This document shows positions 23,360 to 31,393 of a DNA stretch of 64,000 nt, piece after piece; within the stretch, counting starts at the first letter, position 1; every line of letters starts with the position of its first letter. The notes under the pieces are model-generated. The model saw nothing but the letters and a program-made list of their open reading frames with translations. It had not been told where the DNA came from and ran no database searches. Source of the stretch: Streptomyces sp. NBC_00670 (lineage in GTDB: Bacteria > Actinomycetota > Actinomycetes > Streptomycetales > Streptomycetaceae); assembly GCF_036226765.1 (NCBI RefSeq), contig NZ_CP109017.1:4217001-4281000 (forward strand). Direction: 5' to 3'. Both the position numbers and the translations under genes were made by a program.

Positions 23360-25729
23360 ATGACCACGACGACTTCCCGCGGCCGCCGACGCGCCCCCTC
23401 CCGCATCGAACGCGCGGCCGGCCGCGCGGCGGCCCTTCAGCGGCCGCGCGTGATCCTCGCCCTGCTGCTCCTGCTCGGCCTCACCAGCGTGATGCTGCTC
23501 GACGGCTATCTGCGCGCCGAGGTGGGGGGCGACGAGCGCGTACGGGACAACGCCGCCTACGACGAGGTGCCCGAGAAGGTCCTCGACGGCGGCCCGATCC
23601 TGACCTTCCGCGACGGCGAGCCCGTCAGCCAGTCGATACCGAAGAAGACCATCGTCCTCACCTTCGACGACGGCCCGACCCCCACGTACACGCCGCAGGT
23701 GCTGGAGGTCCTGAAGAAGTACGACGTCCCGGCCACGTTCTTCCTCGTGGGCTCGATGGTCTCCCGCTATCCCGGCGTCGTGAAGACGATGGTGGAGCAG
23801 GGCAACGAGGTCGGCATCCACACCTTCACCCACGTCGACCTGTCGTACCAGAGCCAGTCGCGCATCCGGCGCGAGATGCAGCAGACCCAGTTGGCGCTCG
23901 CGGGCGCGGCCGGGGTGACGACGACCCTGTTCCGGGCGCCGTACTCCTCCGAGCCGGACGCGATCGACAACTACAGCTACCCCGTCTACAAGGAGCTCGG
24001 CGCCGACGGCTACACCAGCGTCTTCGTGGACACCGACAGCGACGACTGGAAGAAGCCGGGCGTCGCGAAGATCGTGCAGTGGGCCACGCCGAAGAAGAAC
24101 AAGGGCGCGGCGGTCCTGATGCACGACGCCGGCGGCGACCGCAGCCAGACGGTGAAGGCGCTCGGCACGTACATCGAGAAGATGCGGAAGAAGGGCTACA
24201 CCTTCACCACGGTCAGCGGCGCGATGGCCGCGAACGCGGCGGCGGAGCGGGCGGAGGCCGACGGCGGTTCCGGAGCCGGCTCCCAGAACGGTTCCGGTTC
24301 CGGCTCCGGGAACGGCTCCGCGGACGGTTCCGGCTCCGCCGACGGTTCCGGTCCGGTCGTCGCGGGAGGGCAGCAGCCCGGTGGGGAGCAGCCGGGCACC
24401 GAGGGCGGCGGCACCGGAACGGCCGCCGTCGAGCAGAGCGCCCAGCACAGGGCGACCGGCATGACCCTCTACGAGGGCAAGGCGCTGATCTACGCCGTCG
24501 CCGTCGCCGAGTGGACCGTGCCCGTCCTCGCGGGTGGCCTCACCGTCGTCGGCGTCGCGGTGATGGGCCGCTTCGGGATGATGCTGATCCTCGCCCGGCG
24601 CCACTACAGACAGCGCAACAAACGCCGGTTCGGCTGGGGGCCGACGGTCACCGCGCCGGTGAGCGTGATCGTCCCGGCGTACAACGAGAAGGAGTGCATC
24701 GCCAACACGCTGCACTCGCTGGCGCGGAGCACCCATCCGATCGAGATCATCGTCGTCGACGACGGCTCCACGGACGGCACCGCGGACATCGTGGAGGCCC
24801 TCGGGATGCCCAACGTCCGCGTCGTCCGCCAGGAGAACGCGGGCAAGCCGGCCGCGCTCAACAACGGGGTGTGGAACGCCAGTCACGACATCGTCGTGAT
24901 GATGGACGGCGACACCGTGTTCGAGCCGGACGCCGTGCACCAGCTCGTCCAGCCGTTCGCCGACCCGGAGGTCGGCGCGGTCGCGGGCAACGCCAAGGTC
25001 GGCAACCGCAACACGATGATCGGAGCCTGGCAGCACATCGAGTACGTGATGGGCTTCAACCTCGACCGCCGGATGTACGACCTGCTGCGCTGCATGCCCA
25101 CCATCCCGGGCGCGATCGGCGCGTTCCGGCGGGACGCGGTGATCGGGGTGGGCGGCATGAGCCACGACACGCTCGCCGAGGACACCGACATCACCATCGC
25201 CCTGCACCGCGGCGGCTGGCGGGTTGTTTACCAGGAGCACGCCCGCGCCTGGACCGAGGCGCCCGGCTCGCTGGGGCAGCTCTGGTCGCAGCGCTACCGC
25301 TGGTCGTACGGGACCATGCAGGCGCTGTGGAAGCACCGCAAGTCGCTCACGGACAAGGGGCCTTCGGGCCGGTTCGGCCGGGTCGGGATGCCGCTGGTGG
25401 TGCTGTTCCAGATCGTCACGCCGGTCTTCGCACCGCTGATCGACGTGTTCACCGCCTACGCGATGATCTTCGTCGACTTCAAGGCGTCCCTGCTGGCGTG
25501 GCTGGCGGTGCTCGGCATCCAACTGGTGTGCGCGGCGTACGCGTTCCGGCTGGACCGGGAGAAGTACCGGTACCTGTTGATGCTGCCGCTCCAGCAGTTG
25601 GCGTACCGGCAGATGATGTACCTGGTGCTGATCCACTCCTGCGTCACCGCGCTCACCGGCGGCCGGTTGCGCTGGCAGAAGCTCAAGCGCACCGGCGAGG
25701 TCGGCACCCCGGCGGGGGCGGGCCGATGA
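23360..25729 (+). CDS. Bifunctional polysaccharide deacetylase-glycosyltransferase (MatB-like)
   Basis: A 789-residue membrane protein fusing two enzymes. After one membrane helix comes a NodB/CE4 deacetylase with intact motifs: TFDDGPTPTY, IHTFTH (metal His pair), FRAPYSSEPD and LMHDAGGD. A Gly/Ser-rich linker (about residues 310-375) leads to further membrane helices and a processive GT2 synthase: VIVPAYNEKE, VVDDGSTDGT, MMDGDTVFEPD, the acceptor/catalytic EDTDITIAL and QRYRW. This architecture matches MatB of Streptomyces, which makes a PNAG-like glycan involved in pellet formation; the present locus looks like a paralogue. It overlaps the acyltransferase gene by 4 bp. Confidence 0.9.
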   Translation: MTTTTSRGRRRAPSRIERAAGRAAALQRPRVILALLLLLGLTSVMLLDGYLRAEVGGDERVRDNAAYDEVPEKVLDGGPILTFRDGEPVSQSIPKKTIVLTFDDGPTPTYTPQVLEVLKKYDVPATFFLVGSMVSRYPGVVKTMVEQGNEVGIHTFTHVDLSYQSQSRIRREMQQTQLALAGAAGVTTTLFRAPYSSEPDAIDNYSYPVYKELGADGYTSVFVDTDSDDWKKPGVAKIVQWATPKKNKGAAVLMHDAGGDRSQTVKALGTYIEKMRKKGYTFTTVSGAMAANAAAERAEADGGSGAGSQNGSGSGSGNGSADGSGSADGSGPVVAGGQQPGGEQPGTEGGGTGTAAVEQSAQHRATGMTLYEGKALIYAVAVAEWTVPVLAGGLTVVGVAVMGRFGMMLILARRHYRQRNKRRFGWGPTVTAPVSVIVPAYNEKECIANTLHSLARSTHPIEIIVVDDGSTDGTADIVEALGMPNVRVVRQENAGKPAALNNGVWNASHDIVVMMDGDTVFEPDAVHQLVQPFADPEVGAVAGNAKVGNRNTMIGAWQHIEYVMGFNLDRRMYDLLRCMPTIPGAIGAFRRDAVIGVGGMSHDTLAEDTDITIALHRGGWRVVYQEHARAWTEAPGSLGQLWSQRYRWSYGTMQALWKHRKSLTDKGPSGRFGRVGMPLVVLFQIVTPVFAPLIDVFTAYAMIFVDFKASLLAWLAVLGIQLVCAAYAFRLDREKYRYLLMLPLQQLAYRQMMYLVLIHSCVTALTGGRLRWQKLKRTGEVGTPAGAGR

Positions 25730-27054
25730 GCTGGGGGGAGGAGCAGCAGCGGGAGTACGGGTACGGGCAGGGGTACGGCGGGCAACCGGGGACCGACCCG
25801 TACGGGTACGGCTCGTACCCGTACGAGCCCTCGTACCCCCACCAGCCGTCGTACGCGCCGCAAGCCGAGTACGCGCCCTACGCGACGGCCCCGGAGACGG
25901 CCGCCGGCCCCGTCGCCGACACGGCCGAGTTCGAGGCGCCGTCGGCCGTGGCCGAGGCCGAACCTGTGGCCGAGCCCGAGCCCGAGGCCCCGGTCGCTCC
26001 CGGCCCCCCGTCGCCCCCCAAGCGGGACCGCTACTTTGACTCCCTCCGCGCGGCCGCGCTCATCCGTGTCGTCACGTATCACACCTTCGGGTGGGCCTGG
26101 TGCGGCATGGTCTTCCCCTCCATGGGCATCATGTTCGCCCTGGCCGGCACCCTGATGGCCAGGTCGCTCCAGCGCCCGGCGCTCACGGTGATCCGCAGCC
26201 GCGTCCGCCGGCTGCTGCCGCCCTTCTGGTTCTGGGGCGTCTTCGTCGTGCTGGCCATGCTGATCCACGACTGGATGCCGGGCTGGCAGATCGTCTACTG
26301 GGTGGTCCCGCTCGGTGACCCGCCGGGCAACGCGTGGGGCGAGCAGGCCTGGGAGATCCTCTGGTACCTGCGGACGTATCTGTGGTTCGTGCTGCTCTCC
26401 CCGGTCCTGCTGCGCCTCTTCCGCCGGGCGCCGCTGCCGGTGCTGTTCCTGTCCCTCGTGCCGGTCGTCGTGTTCCAGTTCGCGTGGGACCCGGGCGACG
26501 ACCGCTTCGGCACCGCCCTGTGGGACCTGGCGACGTACCTCTTCTGCTGGATCCTGGGCTTCGCGCACCGCGACGGCGTCCTGGAGCGGCTGAAACCGGC
26601 GGCCGTGGCGTTCTTCTCCCTCGCGGCGGTCGGCTACGGCGGCTGGTACGCGTTCAGCCACCAGGCGGACGCGGGCGGCACGTACGACCTGGACGAGATC
26701 CCGCTCGCGCAGGCGTTCTGGTCGGCCGGGTACGTGCTGCTGCTGATGTGGGCGAAGGCGCGGTTCCGCATCGACTTCGCCGGGCTGACCCGGTACCGGC
26801 GGCTGGACCGGATCGTGACCGTGTTCAACGCGCGCGCGGTCACGGTCTACCTCTGGCACGAGATCGCGCTGATCCTCGCGGTGCCGCTGATCGACCAGTT
26901 CTGGAACGTCCCCGCCTTCGAGAAGTACCTGCCGCTGGAGAGCCAGTGGTTCATGTTCGGCATCGGCTGGCTCCTGATCGCCGCGTGCGTGCTGGTGTGC
27001 GGGTGGGTGGAGGACGTGGCGGCGAGGAAGCGGCCGCGACTGCTGCCGGGGTGA
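25726..27054 (+). CDS. Acyltransferase 3 family membrane protein
   Basis: A 442-residue integral membrane acyltransferase (OafA/WecH type). The first 105 residues are cytoplasmic-looking and unusual: a Tyr/Gly/Pro-rich region with repeated YGYG, SYPYEPSYPHQPSYAP-type motifs, then a Pro/Glu/Val stretch. The catalytic domain begins RDRYFDSLRAAALIRVVTYHTF, the family's N-terminal helix with the conserved His, followed by RSRVRRLLPPFWFW (the conserved R-x2-R-x-L-P pattern) and about ten helices. It probably O-acylates the polysaccharide made by the upstream synthase, whose stop codon it overlaps (ATGA). Confidence 0.85.
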   Translation: MSWGEEQQREYGYGQGYGGQPGTDPYGYGSYPYEPSYPHQPSYAPQAEYAPYATAPETAAGPVADTAEFEAPSAVAEAEPVAEPEPEAPVAPGPPSPPKRDRYFDSLRAAALIRVVTYHTFGWAWCGMVFPSMGIMFALAGTLMARSLQRPALTVIRSRVRRLLPPFWFWGVFVVLAMLIHDWMPGWQIVYWVVPLGDPPGNAWGEQAWEILWYLRTYLWFVLLSPVLLRLFRRAPLPVLFLSLVPVVVFQFAWDPGDDRFGTALWDLATYLFCWILGFAHRDGVLERLKPAAVAFFSLAAVGYGGWYAFSHQADAGGTYDLDEIPLAQAFWSAGYVLLLMWAKARFRIDFAGLTRYRRLDRIVTVFNARAVTVYLWHEIALILAVPLIDQFWNVPAFEKYLPLESQWFMFGIGWLLIAACVLVCGWVEDVAARKRPRLLPG

Positions 27055-27114
27055 GAGACGGGCCGGGCCCGGTGCGGCCCCGGGGCGCGTCCGGGCCCGT
27101 CAGGCCCGTGCTGC

Positions 27115-27120
27115 CACAAT
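27115..27120 (+). promoter_or_regulatory. Candidate -10 box for leaderless menG transcript
   Basis: CACAAT ends 6 bases before the menG GTG with no ribosome-binding site, as expected for a leaderless mRNA. Confidence 0.35.
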
Positions 27121-27126
27121 GGCCGG

Positions 27127-27822
27127 GTGACCCGCGCATCCCTGAACAAGCAGCCGCACGAAGTCGCCTCGATGTTCGACGGCGTGGCCGAGCGGTACGA
27201 CCTCACCAACGACGTCCTCTCGCTCGGCCAGGACCGGGTGTGGCGCAAGGCGGTGGCCCAGGCGGTCGACGCACGCCCCGCGCAGAAGGTGCTGGACCTC
27301 GCGGCCGGTACGGCGACGTCGTCGCTGCCGTTCGCACGGACCGGCGCGTACGTCGTCCCCTGCGACTTCTCGACCGGCATGCTGCGGGTCGGCAAGCAGC
27401 GGCACGCCTGGCTGCCGTTCACCGCCGGGGACGCGACGAAGCTGCCGTTCAAGGACGACACGTTCGACGCGGTGACGATCTCCTTCGGGCTGCGCAACGT
27501 GCAGGACACGGACACCGCGCTGCGCGAGATGTACCGGGTGACGAAGCCGGGCGGCCGGGTCGTGATCTGCGAGTTCTCCCACCCGACGTGGGCGCCGTTC
27601 CGCACGGTCTACACCGAGTACCTGATGCGGGCGCTGCCGCCGGTGGCGCGGTCGGTGTCGTCCAACCCGGACGCGTACGTCTACCTCGCCGAGTCCATCC
27701 GCGCCTGGCCCGACCAGGCCGCGCTCGCCGCCCGCCTGACCGGGGCCGGCTGGTCGAAGGTGGCCTGGCGCAACCTGACGGGCGGCGTGGTGGCCCTGCA
27801 CCGGGGCTTCAAGGAGAAGTGA
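27127..27822 (+). CDS. menG: Demethylmenaquinone methyltransferase (MenG/UbiE)
   Basis: A 231-residue SAM-dependent methyltransferase that carries out the last ring step of menaquinone synthesis. The N-terminus HEVASMFDGVAERYDLTND is the UbiE signature, followed by motif I VLDLAAGTATSSLPF, DATKLPFKDDTFDAVTISFGLRN and KPGGRVVICEFSHP. Motif I has AAGTA where many homologues have GTGTG, a common actinobacterial variant. With mqnA, C, E, L, M and P in this window, it leaves only mqnB, mqnD and an aminofutalosine deaminase missing from the full pathway; these are known to lie elsewhere in Streptomyces. Confidence 0.93.
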   Translation: MTRASLNKQPHEVASMFDGVAERYDLTNDVLSLGQDRVWRKAVAQAVDARPAQKVLDLAAGTATSSLPFARTGAYVVPCDFSTGMLRVGKQRHAWLPFTAGDATKLPFKDDTFDAVTISFGLRNVQDTDTALREMYRVTKPGGRVVICEFSHPTWAPFRTVYTEYLMRALPPVARSVSSNPDAYVYLAESIRAWPDQAALAARLTGAGWSKVAWRNLTGGVVALHRGFKEK

Positions 27823-27844
27823 GGCCCCGGGGCCCGGCGCGCGC

Positions 27845-28177
27845 TCAGCGGATGAACAGGGACTCTCCCGGCTCGTCCAGTTCCCGCCGCATCCCGCCCG
27901 GTGGCGGGACCGGCCGCCGCGGCTCCCGTACGCCACCGCCGCCCTCGCCCTCGCCGAACTCGAACCAGACGGTGACCACGGCGCCGCGCGGGACCTCGGT
28001 GCCGGGCGGCGGGTACTGGCGGACGACGTAGTCGACGACGGTCGTCATGGCGAAGTCGGGCCGGTCGGGCGCGGAGAGCAGCACGCCGTGTTCCGCGGCG
28101 CTCTCCCGGGCGTCCACGGCCATCAGCCCCACGAGACGCGGAACCCGCACGTCGGGTGTTTCGGGTGTTATACGCAC
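27845..28177 (-). CDS. Single-PASTA-domain protein
   Basis: A protein of about 110 residues starting at a GTG. It contains one PASTA-like domain (VRVPRLVGLMAVDARESAAEHGV, then VVRQYPPPGTEVPRGAVVTVWF) followed by a Glu/Gly/Arg/Pro-rich tail. PASTA domains bind peptidoglycan or beta-lactams when outside the cell, yet no signal peptide or membrane helix is seen, so the location is unclear. The frame continues upstream to 28360 without a credible signal sequence; the GTG at 28177 was chosen because the domain begins there and GGGGGT lies upstream. Confidence 0.65.
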   Translation of the reverse strand: MRITPETPDVRVPRLVGLMAVDARESAAEHGVLLSAPDRPDFAMTTVVDYVVRQYPPPGTEVPRGAVVTVWFEFGEGEGGGGVREPRRPVPPPGGMRRELDEPGESLFIR

Positions 28178-28383
28178 AGCTGTCACCCCCAGCGGTACCC
28201 CCAGGGTAAGCGCGCGAGGGCCCGCCCGGTAAGGGCAGGGGCGGCGGGACGGGAAGAACCCGGTCGGCGAACGGCACCCCGCACGCCCCGGCCCTCGGCC
28301 GCCCCGGCCAACGCCCCTGAATAGACTGCCCCTGTCCACCGCCGAGCCCCGGCATCCCACCCTCGAGCCTCGGGGAGACCCAC

Positions 28384-29673
28384 GTGACCGAGCCCCAGCC
28401 CCTCACCGAACACACCGCCGATGTGATCGTCGTCGGGGCCGGACCCGCCGGTTCCACCACCGCCTACTACCTCGCCAAGGCCGGCCTCGACGTCCTGCTC
28501 CTCGAGAAGACCGCCTTCCCCCGCGAGAAGGTCTGCGGCGACGGCCTCACCCCGCGCGCCACCAAGCAGCTCGTCGCCATGGGCATCGACATCTCCGAGG
28601 AGGCCGGCTGGCTCCGCAACCGGGGCCTGCGCATCATCGGCGGCGGCGTGCGCCTCGAACTCGACTGGCCCGACCTCGCCAGCTACCCGGACTACGGACT
28701 CGTCCGCAAGCGCGACGACTTCGACGAGCAGCTCGCCCGCCAGGCCCAGAAGGCCGGCGCCCGGCTGTACGAGCGCTGCAACGTGGGCGCCCCGATCACC
28801 GACGACCGCACCGGCCGCATCACCGGCGTGCACGCCAAGCTCGGCGAGGAGAAGAAGGAGGTCACCTTCCACGCCCCCCTCGTCGTGGCCGCCGACGGCA
28901 ACTCCACCCGGCTCTCCCTGGCGATGGGCCTGCACCGCCGCGAGGACCGCCCGATGGGCGTCGCCGTCCGCACGTACTTCACCTCGCCCCGCCACGACGA
29001 CGACTACCTGGAGTCCTGGCTGGAGCTGTGGGACCGCCGCGGCCCCCAGGACCGGCTGCTGCCCGGCTACGGCTGGATCTTCGGCATGGGCGACGGCACG
29101 AGCAACGTCGGCCTCGGCGTCCTCAACACCTCCGCCGCCTTCAAGGAGCTCGACTGGCGCGAGATCCTCAAGGCCTGGTGCGCCTCGATGCCGGAGGACT
29201 GGGGCTACACCCCGGACAACATGACGGGCCCGATCCGCGGCGCCGCCCTCCCCATGGCCTTCAACCGCCAGCCGCACTACACCAAGGGCCTGCTGCTGGT
29301 GGGCGACGCGGGCGGCCTGGTCAACCCGTTCAACGGCGAGGGCATCGCGTACGCGATGGAGTCGGGGCAGATCGCCGCCGACGTCATCGTCCAGGCGCAC
29401 GCCCGGGCGACCCCCGCCCAGCGCGAGATCGCGCTGCGCCGCTACCCGCAGGTCCTCAAGGACACCTACGGCGGCTACTACAACCTGGGCCGCGCCTTCG
29501 TGAAGCTCATCGGCAACCCGAAGGTCATGCAGATCGCCACGCAGCGCGGCCTGACCCACCCGGTGCTGATGAAGTTCACCCTCAAGCTCCTCGCCAACCT
29601 CACGGACCCCACGGGCGGCGACGCGATGGACCGCATCATCAACGGCCTCTCGAAGGTGGCCCCGAAGGCGTAG
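28384..29673 (+). CDS. Geranylgeranyl reductase family flavoprotein (MenJ-like)
   Basis: A 429-residue FAD-dependent reductase. The N-terminal dinucleotide fold is VIVVGAGPAGSTTAYYLAKAG with the family motif FPREKVCGDGLTPRA, and GDAGGLVNPFNGEGIAYAMESG binds the FAD further on. Members reduce double bonds of isoprenoid chains. Mycobacterial MenJ saturates one unit of menaquinone. Its place between menG and the nuo operon, and the partly saturated menaquinones known from Streptomyces, make menaquinone-tail reduction the most likely role; archaeal-type lipid reduction is not expected. The start has GGGGAGA upstream. Confidence 0.85.
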   Translation: MTEPQPLTEHTADVIVVGAGPAGSTTAYYLAKAGLDVLLLEKTAFPREKVCGDGLTPRATKQLVAMGIDISEEAGWLRNRGLRIIGGGVRLELDWPDLASYPDYGLVRKRDDFDEQLARQAQKAGARLYERCNVGAPITDDRTGRITGVHAKLGEEKKEVTFHAPLVVAADGNSTRLSLAMGLHRREDRPMGVAVRTYFTSPRHDDDYLESWLELWDRRGPQDRLLPGYGWIFGMGDGTSNVGLGVLNTSAAFKELDWREILKAWCASMPEDWGYTPDNMTGPIRGAALPMAFNRQPHYTKGLLLVGDAGGLVNPFNGEGIAYAMESGQIAADVIVQAHARATPAQREIALRRYPQVLKDTYGGYYNLGRAFVKLIGNPKVMQIATQRGLTHPVLMKFTLKLLANLTDPTGGDAMDRIINGLSKVAPKA

Positions 29674-29697
29674 GGGCTTCCGGACGCCCGGACAAGC

Positions 29698-29734
29698 GGA
29701 AGCCACCACCCCCGGGAAAGGGGCGGTGGCTTCC
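29698..29734. terminator. Bidirectional terminator between reductase and NlpC/P60 genes
   Basis: A near-perfect 15-bp inverted repeat (GGAAGCCACCACCCC / GGGGCGGTGGCTTCC, one mismatch) with a 7-nt loop lies between two convergent genes. Confidence 0.8.
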
Positions 29735-29780
29735 GTCCGTCAGGACACGGTGACGTCAGACCGTCACGCCACGGTGATGC

Positions 29781-30593
29781 TCAGAGCACCCGCACCGCAC
29801 CACTCGGCGGATCGTACGAGAGCGGCCGCTCGACGACACCGGAAGACGGGTTCTGCGCCCCGACGAACATGCCGTCGCCGACGTAGACCCCGACGTGGTA
29901 CGCGCTGCCCGCGCTGCCCCAGTACAGGATGTCGCCCGGCTGCAGATTGCTCAGCGAGACCTGCGTGCCGGCCGTCGACTGGTCCTGCGAGACACGCGGC
30001 AGGCTGATGCCCACCTGCTTGAAGGCGGTCTGCACCAGACCGGAGCAGTCGTAGGCCGACGGACCGGTGGCACCGGAGACGTACGCCTTGCCGACCTGCG
30101 CCTTGACGAAGGCGACGACCGCCGCCGCCGACCCGGTGGCCGTGGACGAGGACGTGCTGGTGGCCGTCGAGGCGGTCGAGGCGAGGGTGGTGCGGTCCGA
30201 GGAGCGGGAGGCGGCCTCGGCGGTCTTGCGCGCGGCCTCCGCCTTGCGCTTGGCCTCGGCCTTCGCCTTCGCCTCCTTCTTGGCGTCGGCGAGGTCGGAC
30301 TTGGCCTCCTTGGCGGCCTTGGCGGCGGCCGCGTCGCGCTCGGCCCGCAGCTGGTAGTTGGCCGCCGCCTGCTGGGTGGCGTCCGCGGACTGCGCGATCT
30401 GCGTGGCGAGATCGGCCGTGAGCGTGGGCAGCTCCAGTGTCTGCGTCACCGGCTCGGCCGCGCTGGCCTGGGCCGAGGCACCGGCCACTGCCAGGGTGCT
30501 GAGCACACCACCGGCGACTCCGGCCCGCACCGCGACCGTGGACGCGTTGCGGCGGGGTTTCCGGTGGCTTCGTATGTGAGCGGTGTGGGACAT
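29781..30593 (-). CDS. NlpC/P60 cell-wall endopeptidase, exported
   Basis: A 270-residue exported hydrolase that would cut peptide stems of peptidoglycan. A signal peptide (basic SHRKPRRNA, hydrophobic core, ASAAEP cleavage region) is followed by an Ala/Lys/Glu-rich coiled-coil (about residues 80-130), a Ser/Thr linker and the NlpC/P60 domain. The catalytic Cys lies in AYDCSGLVQTAF, the His in AYHVGVYVGDG, and LQPGDILYWG is typical. The ATG at 30593 fits the signal peptide best although no ribosome-binding site precedes it; an in-frame GTG at 30650 and an ATG at 30623 would add 19 or 10 residues. No c-di-AMP riboswitch was seen upstream. Confidence 0.88.
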   Translation of the reverse strand: MSHTAHIRSHRKPRRNASTVAVRAGVAGGVLSTLAVAGASAQASAAEPVTQTLELPTLTADLATQIAQSADATQQAAANYQLRAERDAAAAKAAKEAKSDLADAKKEAKAKAEAKRKAEAARKTAEAASRSSDRTTLASTASTATSTSSSTATGSAAAVVAFVKAQVGKAYVSGATGPSAYDCSGLVQTAFKQVGISLPRVSQDQSTAGTQVSLSNLQPGDILYWGSAGSAYHVGVYVGDGMFVGAQNPSSGVVERPLSYDPPSGAVRVL

Positions 30594-31017
30594 GGGTCTA
30601 AGCGGTACCAGGGGCTCCTCCATACCTTCAAGAAACGTGTGCTCCGCCACAGTTGTTCAATCGAGACCTTAATTTCCTCCGGCGCGCCCCTCATTGACGC
30701 CGTAACGGGCATAGCGGGCGCTGTCGATCAAGCCCGTGATCATGGTCTTTCGCTGTTACGCCCGAATTGCCCCGCACCTACCATCGGTTGGGACAGTTGG
30801 CCAAGCCCGGTTCTTGGGTGCCCGCTGTGGGTGTGGCGCAGGTCACAAGGTGAGTGGCCGTCAGAAGGAATGCGGGGTCGCGCCCCGGCGGTGCGCCCGT
30901 CGGCCCCGTCCTCGGTGCCGGCCGGCCCGCCCCCGGCGCCCGGCCGCTCGTGAATGCGGGCACATGTCCGTATCCGTCACCAATGCGGCCCCGGCTCACG
31001 CCCACGCGTGAACAGCT

Positions 31018-31080
31018 CCCTCTATCAAGCGATCTGGCGCCGCGCCAATTTGCCTTGGACGGCGGCCGCTTGATAGAGGG
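31018..31080. repeat. 14-bp perfect inverted repeat upstream of nuoA
   Basis: CCCTCTATCAAGCG (31018-31031) and CGCTTGATAGAGGG (31067-31080) are exactly complementary around 35 bases that hold a further small stem, TGGCG-CCG-CGCCA. It lies within the 800-bp gap between the NlpC/P60 gene and nuoA, about 310 bp before nuoA. It could be a terminator, an operator or part of an RNA. The GC-rich part of the gap from 30600 to 31017 shows no gene. Confidence 0.7.
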
Positions 31081-31124
31081 ACCACCGCTGTGACCTGCGT
31101 CGACGAGCGGAAATGTCAGCTCTT

Positions 31125-31171
31125 GGTGATCGTCCGGATGCTTCGCGTACGAAGATCACCGCTCATCCGAC
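31125..31171. other. Nested and alternative stems upstream of nuoA
   Basis: GGTGAT (31125-31130) pairs with ATCACC (31155-31160) around an inner CTTCG-CGTA-CGAAG hairpin (31141-31154). The bulged GTCCGGATG (31132-31140) can instead pair with CATCCGAC (31164-31171). The two folds exclude each other if transcribed. No transcript is known from the sequence alone. Confidence 0.4.
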
Positions 31172-31249
31172 TTCATGATCCTTCGCCGGGTGGTGGAGAT
31201 CACAAAGTACATGCTGACCCCCGTGTCGCAGATCACAGACCCCCGGGCA

Positions 31250-31255
31250 TAGGAT
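31250..31255 (+). promoter_or_regulatory. Probable -10 box of nuo operon promoter
   Basis: TAGGAT matches the Streptomyces -10 consensus. A clear -35 is missing, which is usual for regulated promoters. Transcription would begin near 31262, so the palindrome at 31272 would lie just downstream of the start point. Confidence 0.5.
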
Positions 31256-31271
31256 GCGGGGCAGTTGGGCT

Positions 31272-31287
31272 TGTGACCTGCTTCACA
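31272..31287. promoter_or_regulatory. Candidate Rex operator (TGTGA-N6-TCACA) for nuo
   Basis: The 16-bp sequence TGTGACCTGCTTCACA is a perfect 5-bp-arm palindrome with the same layout as the Rex operator of S. coelicolor, whose regulator releases DNA when NADH is high. I recall nuo being listed as a Rex target in that species. Crp-family regulators share the symmetric core, so Crp is the alternative. A weaker copy (TGTGACCTGCGTCGAC) starts at 31089, and half sites GATCACA occur near 31197 and 31231. Confidence 0.6.
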
Positions 31288-31393
31288 TGAACGCGATCTT
31301 CGTCGGAACGGGTGGGGAGAGCGGGACGGGAAAAGGGGCCGCGAGCTCGGCGAACCGCCAGCAGTCAGTGCCGACTGAGAGGAGCGAGGAGCG

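Noticed and set aside
24079..27054. A 991-codon fusion ending in the acyltransferase
   Set aside because: The upstream 549 codons are a shadow frame of the deacetylase-glycosyltransferase gene; the real start is the ATG at 25726 overlapping its stop codon.
30594..30900. A c-di-AMP riboswitch before the NlpC/P60 gene
   Set aside because: The conserved GAACCCGACAGCTCACC block and other ydaO elements were looked for on the minus strand and not found; only a weak GATCGACAGC fragment occurs.
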